A stretch of DNA of 64,000 nt, taken from positions 1,302,001-1,366,000 of the forward strand of contig NZ_JAPEOZ010000001.1 of NCBI RefSeq assembly GCF_026340655.1, read 5' to 3'. Of the stretch, positions 43,977-52,816 are shown one piece after another (within the stretch, counting starts at the first letter, position 1; every line of letters begins with the position of its first letter). The position numbers were made by a program, and so were the translations under genes. The notes under the pieces are model-generated. The model was not told the origin of the DNA and did not search any database. It saw nothing but the letters and a program-made list of their open reading frames with translations. The DNA is from Streptomyces sp. NBC_01275 (GTDB lineage Bacteria > Actinomycetota > Actinomycetes > Streptomycetales > Streptomycetaceae).

Positions 43977-44444
43977 ATGACCGTCACTCAGCGCCGGGGC
44001 CGGAAGATCATGATGACGCAGGGCGAGCTGGAGGCTTTCCTCACCCTCCAGCGCACCTGCCGGGTCGCCACCGTGTCCACCGACGGCGCCCCGCACGTGA
44101 GCGCCCTGTGGTTCCTCTGGGACGGCACGTCACTGTGGCTGTACTCGGTGGTCCGCAGCAAGCGGTGGACGGACCTGCGCCGCGACCCCCGGGTCGCGAT
44201 CGTGATCGACACGGGCGAGGAGTACGACGCACTGCGCGGCGTCGAGCTGTCCGGCGCCGTGGAGTTCGTGGGCGAGATCCCGCGCACCGGCGAACTGTGC
44301 GCCGAGCTCGACGCCGTGGAGACGCTGTTCGCGCGCAAGAACTTCAGCCTGGACGCCATGCCGCACGACGGACGGCACGCCTGGATACGCCTGAAGCCGG
44401 AGAAGATCGTCTCCTGGGACTTCCGCAAGCTGGGCGGGGCGTAA
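43977..44444 (+). CDS. PNPOx-fold flavin/F420-binding protein
   Basis: 155 residues from ATG 43977, preceded by AAGGGGGG. The split-barrel is indicated by 'FLTLQRTCRVATVSTDGAPH', 'VSALWFLWDGTSLWLYSVVR', 'SKRWTDLRRDPRVAIVIDTG' and 'GVELSGAVEFVGE'. Actinobacterial members often use F420 rather than FMN; the cofactor cannot be fixed from sequence. It is divergent from the isochorismatase-fold gene across a palindrome. Confidence 0.8.
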   Translation: MTVTQRRGRKIMMTQGELEAFLTLQRTCRVATVSTDGAPHVSALWFLWDGTSLWLYSVVRSKRWTDLRRDPRVAIVIDTGEEYDALRGVELSGAVEFVGEIPRTGELCAELDAVETLFARKNFSLDAMPHDGRHAWIRLKPEKIVSWDFRKLGGA

Positions 44445-44515
44445 GGCACTTCAGGCAGGGCGTAAGGCACTTCAGGCAGGGCGTAGGGCACTTCGGGCGG
44501 GACGTAAGGCAGTTC
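44439..44515. repeat. 20-bp tandem repeat after the PNPOx gene
   Basis: The unit GGCGTAAGGCACTTCAGGCA occurs twice exactly and then with substitutions (GGCGTAGGGCACTTCGGGCG, GACGTAAGGCAGTTCACGGG). The first copy covers the PNPOx stop codon. Confidence 0.8.
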
Positions 44516-44561
44516 ACGGGAACTCCCAGCAGGAATTCCCCCGGGGCGGTCGACCGACGCC

Positions 44562-45464
44562 TCAACCGACGTACTGTCCCGCCGACTTGAGCGCCTCGAC
44601 CGCCGCCCGGATCGACGGACGGCGGTCGGCGTCCGCCCGCCACACGACGTAGACATGCCGTCGCACCCGCTGCTTGAGCGGGACCATGACGACGCCTTCC
44701 GGCACTGGGTTGCGGCCCAGCCGAGGCGCGATGCACACGCCCAACCCGGCGGCTACCAGCCCCAGTTGGGTGTGCGTCTCGGCCGCCCGATGGCCGAGGA
44801 TCGGCTCGACGCCGCGCGAGCGCAGGGTGAACATCAGCCACTCGTGGCAGAACTCGCCCTGCCCCCAGGTGATCCACTCGTCCCCGGAGAACTCGCCGAG
44901 GTCCACCTCGCCCCGGCCGGCCAGCGGATGTCCGGCGGGCATCGCCACATCGGCGGGGTCGTCGAGCAGAGGGGCCTTGACCAGCCCGTCCGGGATCGGC
45001 ATCGGCTTGTTGTACCAGTCCAGGACGACGGCGAGGTCGAGATCGCCGCGCAGGACGCCCGCGATGCCGTCCTCCGGTTCCAGCTCGCACGAGCGCACCC
45101 GCAGCCCGGGGTGCTCCTTGCGCAGGTCGGCGAGCGCGAGGGGGAACAGCCCGCGCGCGGCGGTCGGGAACGCCGACAGTCTCAACTCCCCCACGACCTG
45201 CCCCCGTTGCGCCTCCAGATCGGACTGGGCGAGCTCGACCTGCGACAGGATCCGGGCCGCGTGACCGGCGAGCAGCCGCCCCGCGTCCGTCAGCCGCACC
45301 CCTCGCCCGTGCTTGGCGAGAAGCTGCTGGCCGACCTCCCGCTCCAGCTTGGCCAGCTGCTGCGAGACGGCCGACGTCGTGATGTGCAGCCCCGCGGCGG
45401 CGCCGCTGACCGAGCCGTGCCGGGCGAGGGCGTCGAGGGTGCGCAGGCGCTCCAGATTCAACAT
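44562..45464 (-). CDS. LysR-family regulator
   Basis: 300 residues. Winged HTH at the N-terminus: 'LNLERLRTLDALARHGSVSG', 'AAAGLHITTSAVSQQLAKLE', 'REVGQQLLAKHGRGVRLTDA'. A type-2 periplasmic-binding-like effector domain fills the rest ('GELRLSAFPTAARGLFPLAL', 'LGVCIAPRLGRNPVPEGVV'). It is divergent from an EamA exporter only 74 bases away, so it very likely controls that gene and its own. Confidence 0.9.
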   Translation of the reverse strand: MLNLERLRTLDALARHGSVSGAAAGLHITTSAVSQQLAKLEREVGQQLLAKHGRGVRLTDAGRLLAGHAARILSQVELAQSDLEAQRGQVVGELRLSAFPTAARGLFPLALADLRKEHPGLRVRSCELEPEDGIAGVLRGDLDLAVVLDWYNKPMPIPDGLVKAPLLDDPADVAMPAGHPLAGRGEVDLGEFSGDEWITWGQGEFCHEWLMFTLRSRGVEPILGHRAAETHTQLGLVAAGLGVCIAPRLGRNPVPEGVVMVPLKQRVRRHVYVVWRADADRRPSIRAAVEALKSAGQYVG

Positions 45465-45538
45465 GTAAGCAATTCTACGAGGTACTCGGTGCAGATTCTC
45501 GATTGTGCTACGAGATCCCGTCCAGCATCGTTACGACC

Positions 45539-46504
45539 ATGACCGCCGCCCCCACCCCCGTACCCGCCCCCTCCCCTGTCACCGCCACCGCCACCCGGAC
45601 CTCCCGCCCTGCCACCGTCCGCCCCCGCCGCACCCTCGACTGGCGTCTGCGCTTCGGCGCACTGTCGCTGATCTGGGGCTTCAGCTTCCTGCTCATCAAG
45701 GTGGGCACCCAGGGCTACGCCCCCTTCCAGGTCACCCTCGGCAGGCTGGCGTTCGGCACGGCGGTGCTGGCGGTCGCGATGGCGGTGAAGCGGGAGCGGC
45801 TCCCGCGCGGAGCGCGCACCTGGGGGCATCTCGCGGTCGCCGCGTTCCTGCTGAACGCCCTGCCCTTCTCCCTCTTCGCCTACGCGGAGCTGACGATCCC
45901 TTCCACCCTGGCCGGCATCTGCAACGCGACCTCCCCGTTGTGGGGCATGGCCCTGTCCCTGGTCGCCCTGTCCGAGGACCGGCCCACCCGGCTCCGGGTC
46001 GCGGGCCTGGGCCTGGGCTTCCTCGGCGTCCTGACGGTCCTGGGCGCCTGGCAGGGTTTCAGCGGACTGGACGCCCGGGGCACGGGGATGGCCCTGCTGG
46101 CCTCGCTCAGCTACCCGATCGGCTGGATCTACGTCCGCCGCACCCTGGCCGGCGTCGGCTCCTCGGCCCTGTCGATGACCGGCGCGCAACTCTTCCTCGG
46201 CACCCTCCAACTGGCCCTGGTCACCCCCCTGTTCACCACTCTCCCCAGCCGTTTCCCGCTGTTGCCGCTGCTCGCGATCGCCGCGCTCGGCTCGCTCGGC
46301 ACGGGCCTGGCCCTGCTGATCCAGTACGGCCTGGTCGCCGAGATCGGCCCGACCACCGCCCAGATGGTCACGTACTTCATCCCGGTCATCGCCACGGCGG
46401 CCGGCGTCGCCCTGCTCGACGAGTCGCTGACCTGGTCGACGCCGGCGGGAGCGGTGATCGTCCTGGCGGGAGCGGCACTGACCCAGGCCCGGAGCAGGTC
46501 CTAG
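45539..46504 (+). CDS. EamA/DMT-family exporter
   Basis: 321 residues from ATG 45539, with about ten helices in two EamA repeats ('SLIWGFSFLLIKVGTQGYAP', 'AELTIPSTLAGICNATSPLW', 'AEIGPTTAQMVTYFIPVIAT'). The cytoplasmic N-terminus (~30 residues) is Pro/Thr-rich. Control by the divergent LysR protein suggests inducible export of a metabolite or toxic compound. Confidence 0.88.
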   Translation: MTAAPTPVPAPSPVTATATRTSRPATVRPRRTLDWRLRFGALSLIWGFSFLLIKVGTQGYAPFQVTLGRLAFGTAVLAVAMAVKRERLPRGARTWGHLAVAAFLLNALPFSLFAYAELTIPSTLAGICNATSPLWGMALSLVALSEDRPTRLRVAGLGLGFLGVLTVLGAWQGFSGLDARGTGMALLASLSYPIGWIYVRRTLAGVGSSALSMTGAQLFLGTLQLALVTPLFTTLPSRFPLLPLLAIAALGSLGTGLALLIQYGLVAEIGPTTAQMVTYFIPVIATAAGVALLDESLTWSTPAGAVIVLAGAALTQARSRS

Positions 46505-46735
46505 ACACCGGGCCCGGAGCAGGTCCCGGACACCCGGCGCGAGGCAGGTCCCGGACACCCGGCGCGAGGCAATGTCGACGTACGAGCGAATGCGCCGCAC
46601 AGGCACGACCGGCCACGAGACGCCCCCGTACCCGCGTCAGCGCACTCGCATCGGCGCACTCGCGTCAGCGCACTCGCGTCAGCGCACTCGCATCGGCGCA
46701 CTCGCGTCAGCGCACTCGCGTCAGCGCACTACGCA
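46505..46735. repeat. Two adjacent tandem-repeat arrays
   Basis: First, a ~27-base unit containing GCAGGTCCCGGACACC recurs about three times (46505-46570). Second, at about 46636-46730, a 14-base unit (GCGCACTCGCGTCA, alternating with a variant ending ATCG) recurs about seven times and touches the stop of the MocR gene. There are no spacers, so it is not a CRISPR array. Confidence 0.85.
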
Positions 46736-48060
46736 TACCCCCGCGAGACCCCCACCCCCGCCGCCGAGGCCACCGCATCCGCCAGCCCGTCCACCTCGCC
46801 CAGTTCGAGCGTCGAGACCGTGATCCGGATCCCGGGCGGCGCCCCGATCCGGAACCGTGCGCCGGGGGCGACCGCCCACCCGGCGTGCAGCAGCCGGGCG
46901 ACCGCCCCGGTCTCGTCCGGTACGGAGACCCACACGTTCATCCCGCTGCGCCCGCGCGCCTCGACCCCCCGTTCGGCCAGCGCGGCGATCAGCGCGTCCC
47001 GGCGACGGCCGTACGCCGCCGCGACCGTCCGCGCGTCCACCGCGCCGTCGGCCCACAGCCGCACCACCGCGCGCTGGGTGATCCGGCTGACCCAGCCGGG
47101 CCCGAGCCGCTGCCGTCCGCGCAGCCGGTCGAGGGTGAGCTCGTCCCCGGTGAGGACGGCGAGCCGCAGGTCGGGGCCGTAGGCCTTGGCGGCCGAGCGC
47201 AGGAAGGCCCAGTGCCGGGTGACGCCGGCGAGCGGGTGCAGGGGCAGGTCGACGATCCGGTGACCGTGGTCGTCCTCGATGAGCAGGACCTGCGGGTGCT
47301 CGCGCAGCACCGCGCGCAGGGCACGCGCGCGTACGGCGCTCAGCGCGGCGCCGGTAGGGTTCTGCGCCCGGTCGGTGACGATCAGGGCGCGCGCCCCGCC
47401 TTCCAGCGCACGGCGCACGTCCTCGGGCAGCGGGCCGTCGTCGTCGACGCCGACCGGTACCGTGCGCAGCCCGAGCGCCGGCACCAGATCGAGCAGCGAC
47501 CCCCAGCCGGGATCCTCGACGGCCACGGTGTCACCGGGTTTGAGGTGTACGGCGAGGACGCGCTCGATAGCGTCCAGCGAACCGGAGGTGACGGCCACGG
47601 TTCCGGCCGGCACCCCGTCCGCGTCCAGGTCGGCCCGGGCCAGGCGGGCCAGCTCGGGCTCCACCGGCGCGTGCCCGTACAGTACCGGCTCCCTGTCGCT
47701 CTGCGCGGCGGCCCAGGCGAACGCCGGCGCCAGCGGTGGCAGCAGGGCCGTGTCCGGATTGCCGGCGGCCGCGTCCCGTACCCCCTCCGGGACCTCCACC
47801 CGGATGTACTCGCGCCCGGTCGTCGCCGGCTTCGACCGCACCCGGCTGCCCCGGCGGCCGTCGGTCTCGATCACCCCGCGTTCGCGCAGCGTGCGGTACG
47901 CGGCCGCGACGGTGTTCGGGTTCACCTCGAGCGTGGCCGCCAACTCCCGCATGGGCGGCAGCAGTTGCCCCGGCTCCAGCACACCGGCGCCCACCGCGCG
48001 CTCGATGCTCGCGGAAATGTCTGCTGCGCGTCGACCTCTGATCGGATACTCTCCTAGCAC
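46729..48060 (-). CDS. MocR/PdxR-type regulator (GntR HTH + aminotransferase domain)
   Basis: 443 residues. N-terminal GntR winged helix 'LLPPMRELAATLEVNPNTVA' and 'AAYRTLRERGVIETDGRRGS', then a fold-type-I aminotransferase domain with the PLP lysine in 'RSAAKAYGPDLRLAVLTGD' and 'EDDHGHRIVDLPLHPL'. MocR proteins sense PLP or related ligands and often control pyridoxal genes. The divergent neighbour is a pyridoxamine-oxidase-fold protein with only 36 bases between, which fits this role. No good ribosome site precedes GTG 48060. Confidence 0.88.
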   Translation of the reverse strand: MLGEYPIRGRRAADISASIERAVGAGVLEPGQLLPPMRELAATLEVNPNTVAAAYRTLRERGVIETDGRRGSRVRSKPATTGREYIRVEVPEGVRDAAAGNPDTALLPPLAPAFAWAAAQSDREPVLYGHAPVEPELARLARADLDADGVPAGTVAVTSGSLDAIERVLAVHLKPGDTVAVEDPGWGSLLDLVPALGLRTVPVGVDDDGPLPEDVRRALEGGARALIVTDRAQNPTGAALSAVRARALRAVLREHPQVLLIEDDHGHRIVDLPLHPLAGVTRHWAFLRSAAKAYGPDLRLAVLTGDELTLDRLRGRQRLGPGWVSRITQRAVVRLWADGAVDARTVAAAYGRRRDALIAALAERGVEARGRSGMNVWVSVPDETGAVARLLHAGWAVAPGARFRIGAPPGIRITVSTLELGEVDGLADAVASAAGVGVSRGYA

Positions 48061-48096
48061 AAAGCCAATTATGCACTAATGCAATGGAGAACACCA

Positions 48097-48750
48097 ATGG
48101 CCGCCTACACCTCGACCGATCGAACGGTCCCCACGCGGTCCGCGCAGCGGGCGTCGTACGACAAGGACCTGGTGCACGCGATACTCGACGAGGGGTACGT
48201 CTGCCACCTCGGCTTCGTCCGCGACGGCGCGCCGGTCGTGCTGCCGACGCTGTACGGCCGGGTCGGCGAGACGCTCTATGTGCACGGCTCGACGGGTTCG
48301 CGCCCGCTGCGGATGACGGGACAGGCCGATCCGGGGCTGCCGGTGTGCCTGACGGTGACCCACGTCGACGGCCTGGTCCTGGCCCGCTCCGCCTTCCACC
48401 ACTCGATCAACTACCGCTCGGTCGTGGTGCACGGCATCGCCCACGACGTGACGGACCCGCAGGAGAAGAGCGCCGCGCTCGACGCGCTGGTCGACCATGT
48501 CGTCCCCGGCCGGTCCGCCGACTCCCGCCCCGCCAACAAGAAGGAACTCGCCGCCACCGCGGTGATCCGCCTCGACCTGAACGAGGTCTCGGCGAAGACC
48601 CGCACCGGCGGGGTGAACGACGAGCCCGAGGACCTCGCCCTCCCGTACTGGGCCGGAGTGCTCCCGCTCCGCAAGGGCTGCGACGCCCCGATCCCGGAGG
48701 CCGACCTGGCCCCCGGAACCGAGTTCCCGGACTACCTCGCGGCGTTGTGA
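48097..48750 (+). CDS. Pyridoxamine 5'-phosphate oxidase-fold protein
   Basis: 217 residues from ATG 48097. Signature stretches are '[20 protein letters not shown]', '[20 protein letters not shown]', '[20 protein letters not shown]' and '[16 protein letters not shown]', matching the FMN-binding split-barrel nitroimidazole-resistance/NimA-like branch. It is divergent from a MocR gene at 36 bases, so it is probably its target. The last 19 bases overlap the convergent EamA gene. Confidence 0.85.
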   Translation: MAAYTSTDRTVPTRSAQRASYDKDLVHAILDEGYVCHLGFVRDGAPVVLPTLYGRVGETLYVHGSTGSRPLRMTGQADPGLPVCLTVTHVDGLVLARSAFHHSINYRSVVVHGIAHDVTDPQEKSAALDALVDHVVPGRSADSRPANKKELAATAVIRLDLNEVSAKTRTGGVNDEPEDLALPYWAGVLPLRKGCDAPIPEADLAPGTEFPDYLAAL

Positions 48751-49778
48751 CCGTCCCCCTTCCACTCCGCGAGGGCCAGGCCGGTGACCGAGACGAGCAT
48801 CAGCAGGGTGCCGGCGACGGTGGCGGGGGTGAGGCGTTCGCCGAGGAGGGCGACGGCGAGCACGGCCGCGCCGACCGGCTCGAGGAGCATGATCACGGAG
48901 GCCGTGGCGGACCGTACGACGGCCGCCCCCGCGAAATAGAGGGCGTACGCGAGAGCCGTGGGCACCGCCGCGACGTACGCCAGCAGGGCGACCACCCGGC
49001 CGGGTTCGGCGCTGTGCGGCACCAGCCCCTCGGCCAAGGCGAACGGCAGCAGGCACAGGGCGGTCACCGCCAATGCGCCCACCGTGGTGGCGGAGGCGTC
49101 CGCGCCGCCGTCGCGGCCCCAGCGGCGGGTCAGCAGGGTCGTCCCGCTGTACCCGGCGGCGGACAGCAGGGCCAGCAGCACGCCCTCGGGCCGTGCGGCG
49201 CCGCCCGCCCCTCCGACGAAGAGCACCCCGAGCCCGGCGAGCGCCCCGCCGACGGCGAGCACTCCGCCGCGGCCGAGCCGCTCCCCCAGGGTCAGCCGGG
49301 CGCCGAGCGCGATGAGCACGGGCCCCGCGCCGAGGGTGACGACCGTGGCCACGGCGAGCCCGGTGGCGGCGACCGCCGCGAAGTACGCCGTCTGGAAGAC
49401 GGCGAGTCCGACGCCGGTGACGCCGGTGCGCAGGGTCCGGCGACGCAACGGCTCGGGCGCGGCGGCCGACCGGGGGTGCGGGCGCAGCAGCCGGGCGGCG
49501 AGCAGCAGCACCAGCCCGGCCGCGCACCGCCAGAACGACAGGGCTACGGCGCCGAGGTCGCTGGTCCGGTAGACCAGTGACGCGGCCGCCCCCGCCGTAC
49601 CCCAGGCGGCGCCGGCGACGACCAGATAGAGCAGCCCCCGCCCGACGGACAGCCGGGAGGACGAGGTCGATGGGGTCGACGGGGTCGACGGGGTCGACGG
49701 GCATGAGGGGGACGACGACGAGGACGACGAGGACGACGAGGAAACGGGATGGGAATGGGGATGGGAGAAGGGGGACAC
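48732..49778 (-). CDS. EamA/DMT-family transporter with Ser/Pro/Thr repeat N-terminus
   Basis: 348 residues from GTG 49778. Residues ~12-43 are a homopolymer-like Ser run then [12 protein letters not shown], encoded by GACGAGGAC- and GGGTCGACG-type repeats (about 49670-49742), so the true start may be nearer the first helix ('[20 protein letters not shown]'). Ten helices in two repeats follow. The 3' end overlaps the PNPOx gene by 19 bases. Confidence 0.8.
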   Translation of the reverse strand: MSPFSHPHSHPVSSSSSSSSSSSPSCPSTPSTPSTPSTSSSRLSVGRGLLYLVVAGAAWGTAGAAASLVYRTSDLGAVALSFWRCAAGLVLLLAARLLRPHPRSAAAPEPLRRRTLRTGVTGVGLAVFQTAYFAAVAATGLAVATVVTLGAGPVLIALGARLTLGERLGRGGVLAVGGALAGLGVLFVGGAGGAARPEGVLLALLSAAGYSGTTLLTRRWGRDGGADASATTVGALAVTALCLLPFALAEGLVPHSAEPGRVVALLAYVAAVPTALAYALYFAGAAVVRSATASVIMLLEPVGAAVLAVALLGERLTPATVAGTLLMLVSVTGLALAEWKGDGHNAAR

Positions 49779-49971
49779 GCGTTCTCTCCGCAGATGCGCG
49801 CAGGGCGCTGAAGTGGAAGGAGCCGCCGCATGCGTCGCAGCGGTCCGCTGACTTCGTCTGCGGGCAGCACCGTTCCGCCCGGCCGTACATGCCGGGCGTA
49901 CTTCACCGGAGGGCCCGCCTCAGGCGGCCGGAGGCGGAAGAACGAGTGCGTGGGAAGGCATGATCGTCACC

Positions 49972-50970
49972 CTAGGCAGAGGTTCCGCGGGCCGCCAACT
50001 CCCTTTCCGGGCTGCCGCCGGCCACCGGCTGCGGCGAGCCCTTCGCGGGCGCCGACGACTGCGCGATGAACGCGCCCAGCAGCACCACCGCGCCGCCGAC
50101 GATCTGCGGCGCCGAGAGGTGCTCGCCGAGCAGGACCCAGGCCAGAACAGTCGCGATGACCGCCTCCAGACAGGCCACCACGCCCGCGACCTGCGGGGAG
50201 AGCCGGCGCACGGAGACCACGCCGGTGATGTACGCGACGACCGTGGCGATCAGCACGATCCAGCCGAGCAGCAGCCAGACCGGGACCTCGGCGCCGTTCA
50301 TGCCCGCGCTGTGCGCGAGCACGGACCAGTCCATGCCCCACGGGCGGGCTACGGCGGTCAGCACGAGCGCGCCGACGAGCAGGCCGTACGCGATGACGCC
50401 CAGCGGGTCGGGGGCGTCGGCGCCTGGGTGGCCGCCCGGGTCGGACAGGACGAAGTAGCCGACCTGACAGCAGGCGGCGGCGAGGGCGAGGAGCAGCCCG
50501 AGGGCGTCGAAGCCGAGACCCGACCAGACCTCGACGACACAGGCGAGCCCGCCCACCGCGAGGACCACGCCGAGCGCGGCGGCCCGCGTCACCGGCCGCC
50601 GCTGCACGAACCGCACCCAGCCCAGCACCAGCGCGGGCGCGAGGTACTCGACGAGCAGCGCGACGCCGACCGGGATCCGGGATATCGAGGCGAAGTAGAA
50701 GGCCTGGACGCCGGCCACGCCCAGCAGGCCGAACCCGGCGAGCAGCGCGGGACGGCGGCGCACCAGCGCGCGATGCCGCCAGGCGAGCGGCAGCATCACC
50801 AGGGCCGCGCCGGTCACCCGCAGCCACACCACGTGCAGCGGGTCGAGCCCCGCCTCGATCAACGGTTTGGCCGCGACTCCGGATCCACCGAAGGCGATGG
50901 CCGACCCGACCGCCAGACCGAGCCCGATGCCCTTTCCGCGGTTGCCCTGACTGCTCACAGACGTATGCAC
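49972..50970 (-). CDS. EamA/DMT-family transporter
   Basis: 332 residues from GTG 50970. Helices include 'LGLAVGSAIAFGGSGVAAKP', 'ASISRIPVGVALLVEYLAPA' and 'VVACLEAVIATVLAWVLLGE', the last being the E-x2-x-L-G-E pattern of EamA exporters. The short C-terminus is hydrophilic. It lies 193 bases upstream of another EamA gene in the same direction; the two are not close paralogues. The gap between them shows no convincing gene. Confidence 0.86.
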   Translation of the reverse strand: MHTSVSSQGNRGKGIGLGLAVGSAIAFGGSGVAAKPLIEAGLDPLHVVWLRVTGAALVMLPLAWRHRALVRRRPALLAGFGLLGVAGVQAFYFASISRIPVGVALLVEYLAPALVLGWVRFVQRRPVTRAAALGVVLAVGGLACVVEVWSGLGFDALGLLLALAAACCQVGYFVLSDPGGHPGADAPDPLGVIAYGLLVGALVLTAVARPWGMDWSVLAHSAGMNGAEVPVWLLLGWIVLIATVVAYITGVVSVRRLSPQVAGVVACLEAVIATVLAWVLLGEHLSAPQIVGGAVVLLGAFIAQSSAPAKGSPQPVAGGSPERELAARGTSA

Positions 50971-51106
50971 GGGCACATGATGACAGGCGACGACATGAGC
51001 GTCATCCCCGTTGACTCCTGTCTCAACGGCTGGACGGCTCTCATCGGCCGGACGGCTCCACCGGCTGAACGGCGACGGGAGCCGGGGACCGGGGACCGGC
51101 CCCGCC

Positions 51107-51676
51107 TCAGCGCGCCTCCTCCAAGCCCTCCAGCCCCTCCAGGCCGTCCAGACGCTCCAGCCCCGCCAGCCACTCCTCGATCCGGACGCACAGTCCGGGC
51201 ACGTCGACGCCGGCCCGGGCGAGGACCTCGACGGCCCGCGCCTGCGGGTCCACGACGATCGCCGCGAGCAGGTCGACGCCGAGGGCCGACGCGCCATCGC
51301 GCAGAGCGGCCCGCACGCACGCGTGCTCCAGCGCGGCGGCGGCCACCGGCGAGCAGCCCTCGGCCATGTGCGCGACGGATCCCCGGCCCGCGTCCTCGAC
51401 GGCCGTCACCACGGGCAGCGCGCCGGAGTCCTCGACGCCGTTCTGCCAGCGCAGGCCGTAGCCGATGCTGCGCTGGACGAGATAGCCGAGCAGCCGGGCG
51501 AGCTGGGGTCCGCTCCCGAGGACGGCGCGCACCTGGGGGTCGTGCTCGATGAGCGAGTGCAGCAGATGGGCGGTGTCGATCTGCCGGTCCCCGTCCCGCA
51601 CCGCCCGGCGGCGCGCGCCGGCGAGTGCCGCCGCGGGCTCGACGCCGAGCCGGGGGTCGTCTTCCGTGCCGTACAT
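51107..51676 (-). CDS. Clp N-terminal-domain protein
   Basis: About 189 residues from ATG 51676; GTG 51718 would add 14. It consists of the double Clp-N repeat: 'LAGARRRAVRDGDRQIDTAH', 'LLHSLIEHDPQVRAVLGS' and again 'EHACVRAALRDGASALGVDL', 'LAAIVVDPQARAVEVLARAG'. ClpA/ClpC use this domain to take in adaptors or substrates; stand-alone copies in Streptomyces may act as adaptors. It ends in 'LERLDGLEGLEGLEEA', a leucine repeat from a 9-bp DNA repeat. Confidence 0.83.
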   Translation of the reverse strand: MYGTEDDPRLGVEPAAALAGARRRAVRDGDRQIDTAHLLHSLIEHDPQVRAVLGSGPQLARLLGYLVQRSIGYGLRWQNGVEDSGALPVVTAVEDAGRGSVAHMAEGCSPVAAAALEHACVRAALRDGASALGVDLLAAIVVDPQARAVEVLARAGVDVPGLCVRIEEWLAGLERLDGLEGLEGLEEAR

Positions 51677-51807
51677 CGCCTGCTCACGAGCCGACTGCCG
51701 GGGAATACGCGGTTGCACACCCCCACCCCATCAGTCCCGGGCGGGTCGGGGCATCCCCGGCGGGAAGCATCTTCGCATCCCACGCAGAGCGGACCGGGCC
51801 GCGCGGA

Positions 51808-51829
51808 ATCTCCTCCTTACGGAGGAGAT
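51808..51829. promoter_or_regulatory. 9-bp-arm hairpin ATCTCCTCC-TTAC-GGAGGAGAT
   Basis: A perfect inverted repeat lies upstream of both the minus-strand Clp-N gene and the plus-strand gene at 51930. The arms contain perfect Shine-Dalgarno (GGAGGAG) and anti-Shine-Dalgarno sequences, but no start codon follows at the right distance. Role unclear. Confidence 0.45.
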
Positions 51830-51929
51830 CAGGCTGTTTCTCCCTGAGAACAAGCCCTGAGGGCGCGCGCCGCCTTGCCCCGCGCCCCTGGAGCAACCAC
51901 CGTGCCCGTCCCGTACGTCCCACACGGAC

Positions 51930-52118
51930 ATGGAGAGCGGGTGCTGGCTGGTGGCCCTGCCTGCGGTCGACGGCCGACAGTACGTCTACCGGGTGTACGC
52001 CCCGGAGGACGCGCTGCCGGCCGACCTGTTCTGGCAGGCGTGGCACTGCCACGACGAGGGGCCCTTCCCGCGCGCCTGGGACGTGTTCGACACAGCGGTG
52101 ATACGACGGGTGAGCTGA
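51930..52118 (+). CDS. Small acidic/aromatic hypothetical protein
   Basis: 62 residues: 'GCWLVALPAVDGRQYVYRVY', 'APEDALPADLFWQAWHCHDE', 'GPFPRAWDVFDTAVIRRVS'. The composition is balanced (four Trp, two Cys) and the G/C third-position bias is normal, supporting a real gene. I do not recognise a family. Confidence 0.55.
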   Translation: MESGCWLVALPAVDGRQYVYRVYAPEDALPADLFWQAWHCHDEGPFPRAWDVFDTAVIRRVS

Positions 52119-52174
52119 CAGGCGAGCCGACAGCTGAGCCGACGGGTGAGCTGACGGCTTGACCGGCGAACCGG

Positions 52175-52189
52175 CTGATGGTTCATCAG
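52175..52189. promoter_or_regulatory. Inverted repeat CTGATG-GTT-CATCAG
   Basis: Perfect 6-base arms around GTT, 76 bases upstream of the SRPBCC gene, next to locally A/T-rich DNA (GTATTGAATGTTC) that may be its promoter. Operator role is inferred. Confidence 0.4.
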
Positions 52190-52265
52190 TATTGAATGTT
52201 CGCGGCCTTGGGGCTACTTTCCGCGACGACGCAGCCGGAGTTGCCCGACACGAAGAGGTGGTCGC

Positions 52266-52694
52266 ATGGCCGAAGTCAGCGCGGAGGCACGCATCCCGGC
52301 GCCGGCCGAGAAGGTGTGGGCCCAGCTCACCGACTGGCCGACGTACGGGGAATGGAACGCGACGCATACCAACTTCCCCAAGGGCGGCCCCGAGTCACTG
52401 GAACTGGGCGCGACCTTCCAGGAGAACATGAAGCTCATGGGCTTCCCGGCCGAGGTCGAGTGGACCGTCGCCGAACTGGAGCCGGCCCGGGTGCTGGCCA
52501 TCCGCGGCAAGGGCCCGATGGCGGTGGCCGTCGCCACGCGCTACACCCTGACCCCCGACGGCGACGCCACGACCGTCCGCATCGACGGCGAGTTCACGGG
52601 CGCGGCCGTGTCGCTGATGGCGGGTCGACTGAAGGACTCGGGAACGGCAGCCCTGAACGAGTCGCTGCGCAAGCTGGCGGGACTGGTGGCCTGA
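52266..52694 (+). CDS. SRPBCC-family (START-like) protein
   Basis: 142 residues. 'AEVSAEARIPAPAEKVWAQL' and 'TDWPTYGEWNATHTNFPKGG' form the opening strand and helix, 'YTLTPDGDATTVRIDGEFTG' is the sheet, and 'LNESLRKLAGLVA' the long C-terminal helix of a helix-grip fold. The small hydrophobic pocket binds lipids or aromatics. Some mycobacterial relatives (Rv0910-like) have been called toxins, but no antitoxin partner is here. Confidence 0.8.
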   Translation: MAEVSAEARIPAPAEKVWAQLTDWPTYGEWNATHTNFPKGGPESLELGATFQENMKLMGFPAEVEWTVAELEPARVLAIRGKGPMAVAVATRYTLTPDGDATTVRIDGEFTGAAVSLMAGRLKDSGTAALNESLRKLAGLVA

Positions 52695-52731
52695 CCCACC
52701 CCGCACCGCCCCGCCACTCGGCACAAGCAAA

Positions 52732-52761
52732 GGCGCCCCGCGGATCACTCCACGGGGCGCC
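52732..52761. terminator. Hairpin between convergent SRPBCC and PadR genes
   Basis: GGCGCCCCG (52732-52740) pairs with CGGGGCGCC (52753-52761). It is placed to terminate the SRPBCC transcript, and could also end the PadR one. Confidence 0.8.
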
Positions 52762-52816
52762 CTGGACGCCGTACGACCGAAGACCCTCGGCCCTCGGCGC
52801 CCAGCCCTCGTCGCTC

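Noticed and set aside
46636..46730. Possible CRISPR array
   Set aside because: Direct 14-base units follow each other without spacers, and no cas genes are present.
45505..48057. 850-codon open frame on the plus strand
   Set aside because: Runs out of frame through the EamA gene and antisense through the MocR gene; low-complexity R/G/P product.
49779..49971. Leader peptide/attenuator (13-codon MPSHALVLPPPAA ORF) before the EamA gene
   Set aside because: No convincing alternate hairpins or codon run for one amino acid; too short to support.
52266..52694. Toxin of a toxin-antitoxin pair
   Set aside because: SRPBCC fold is general; there is no partner gene next to it.
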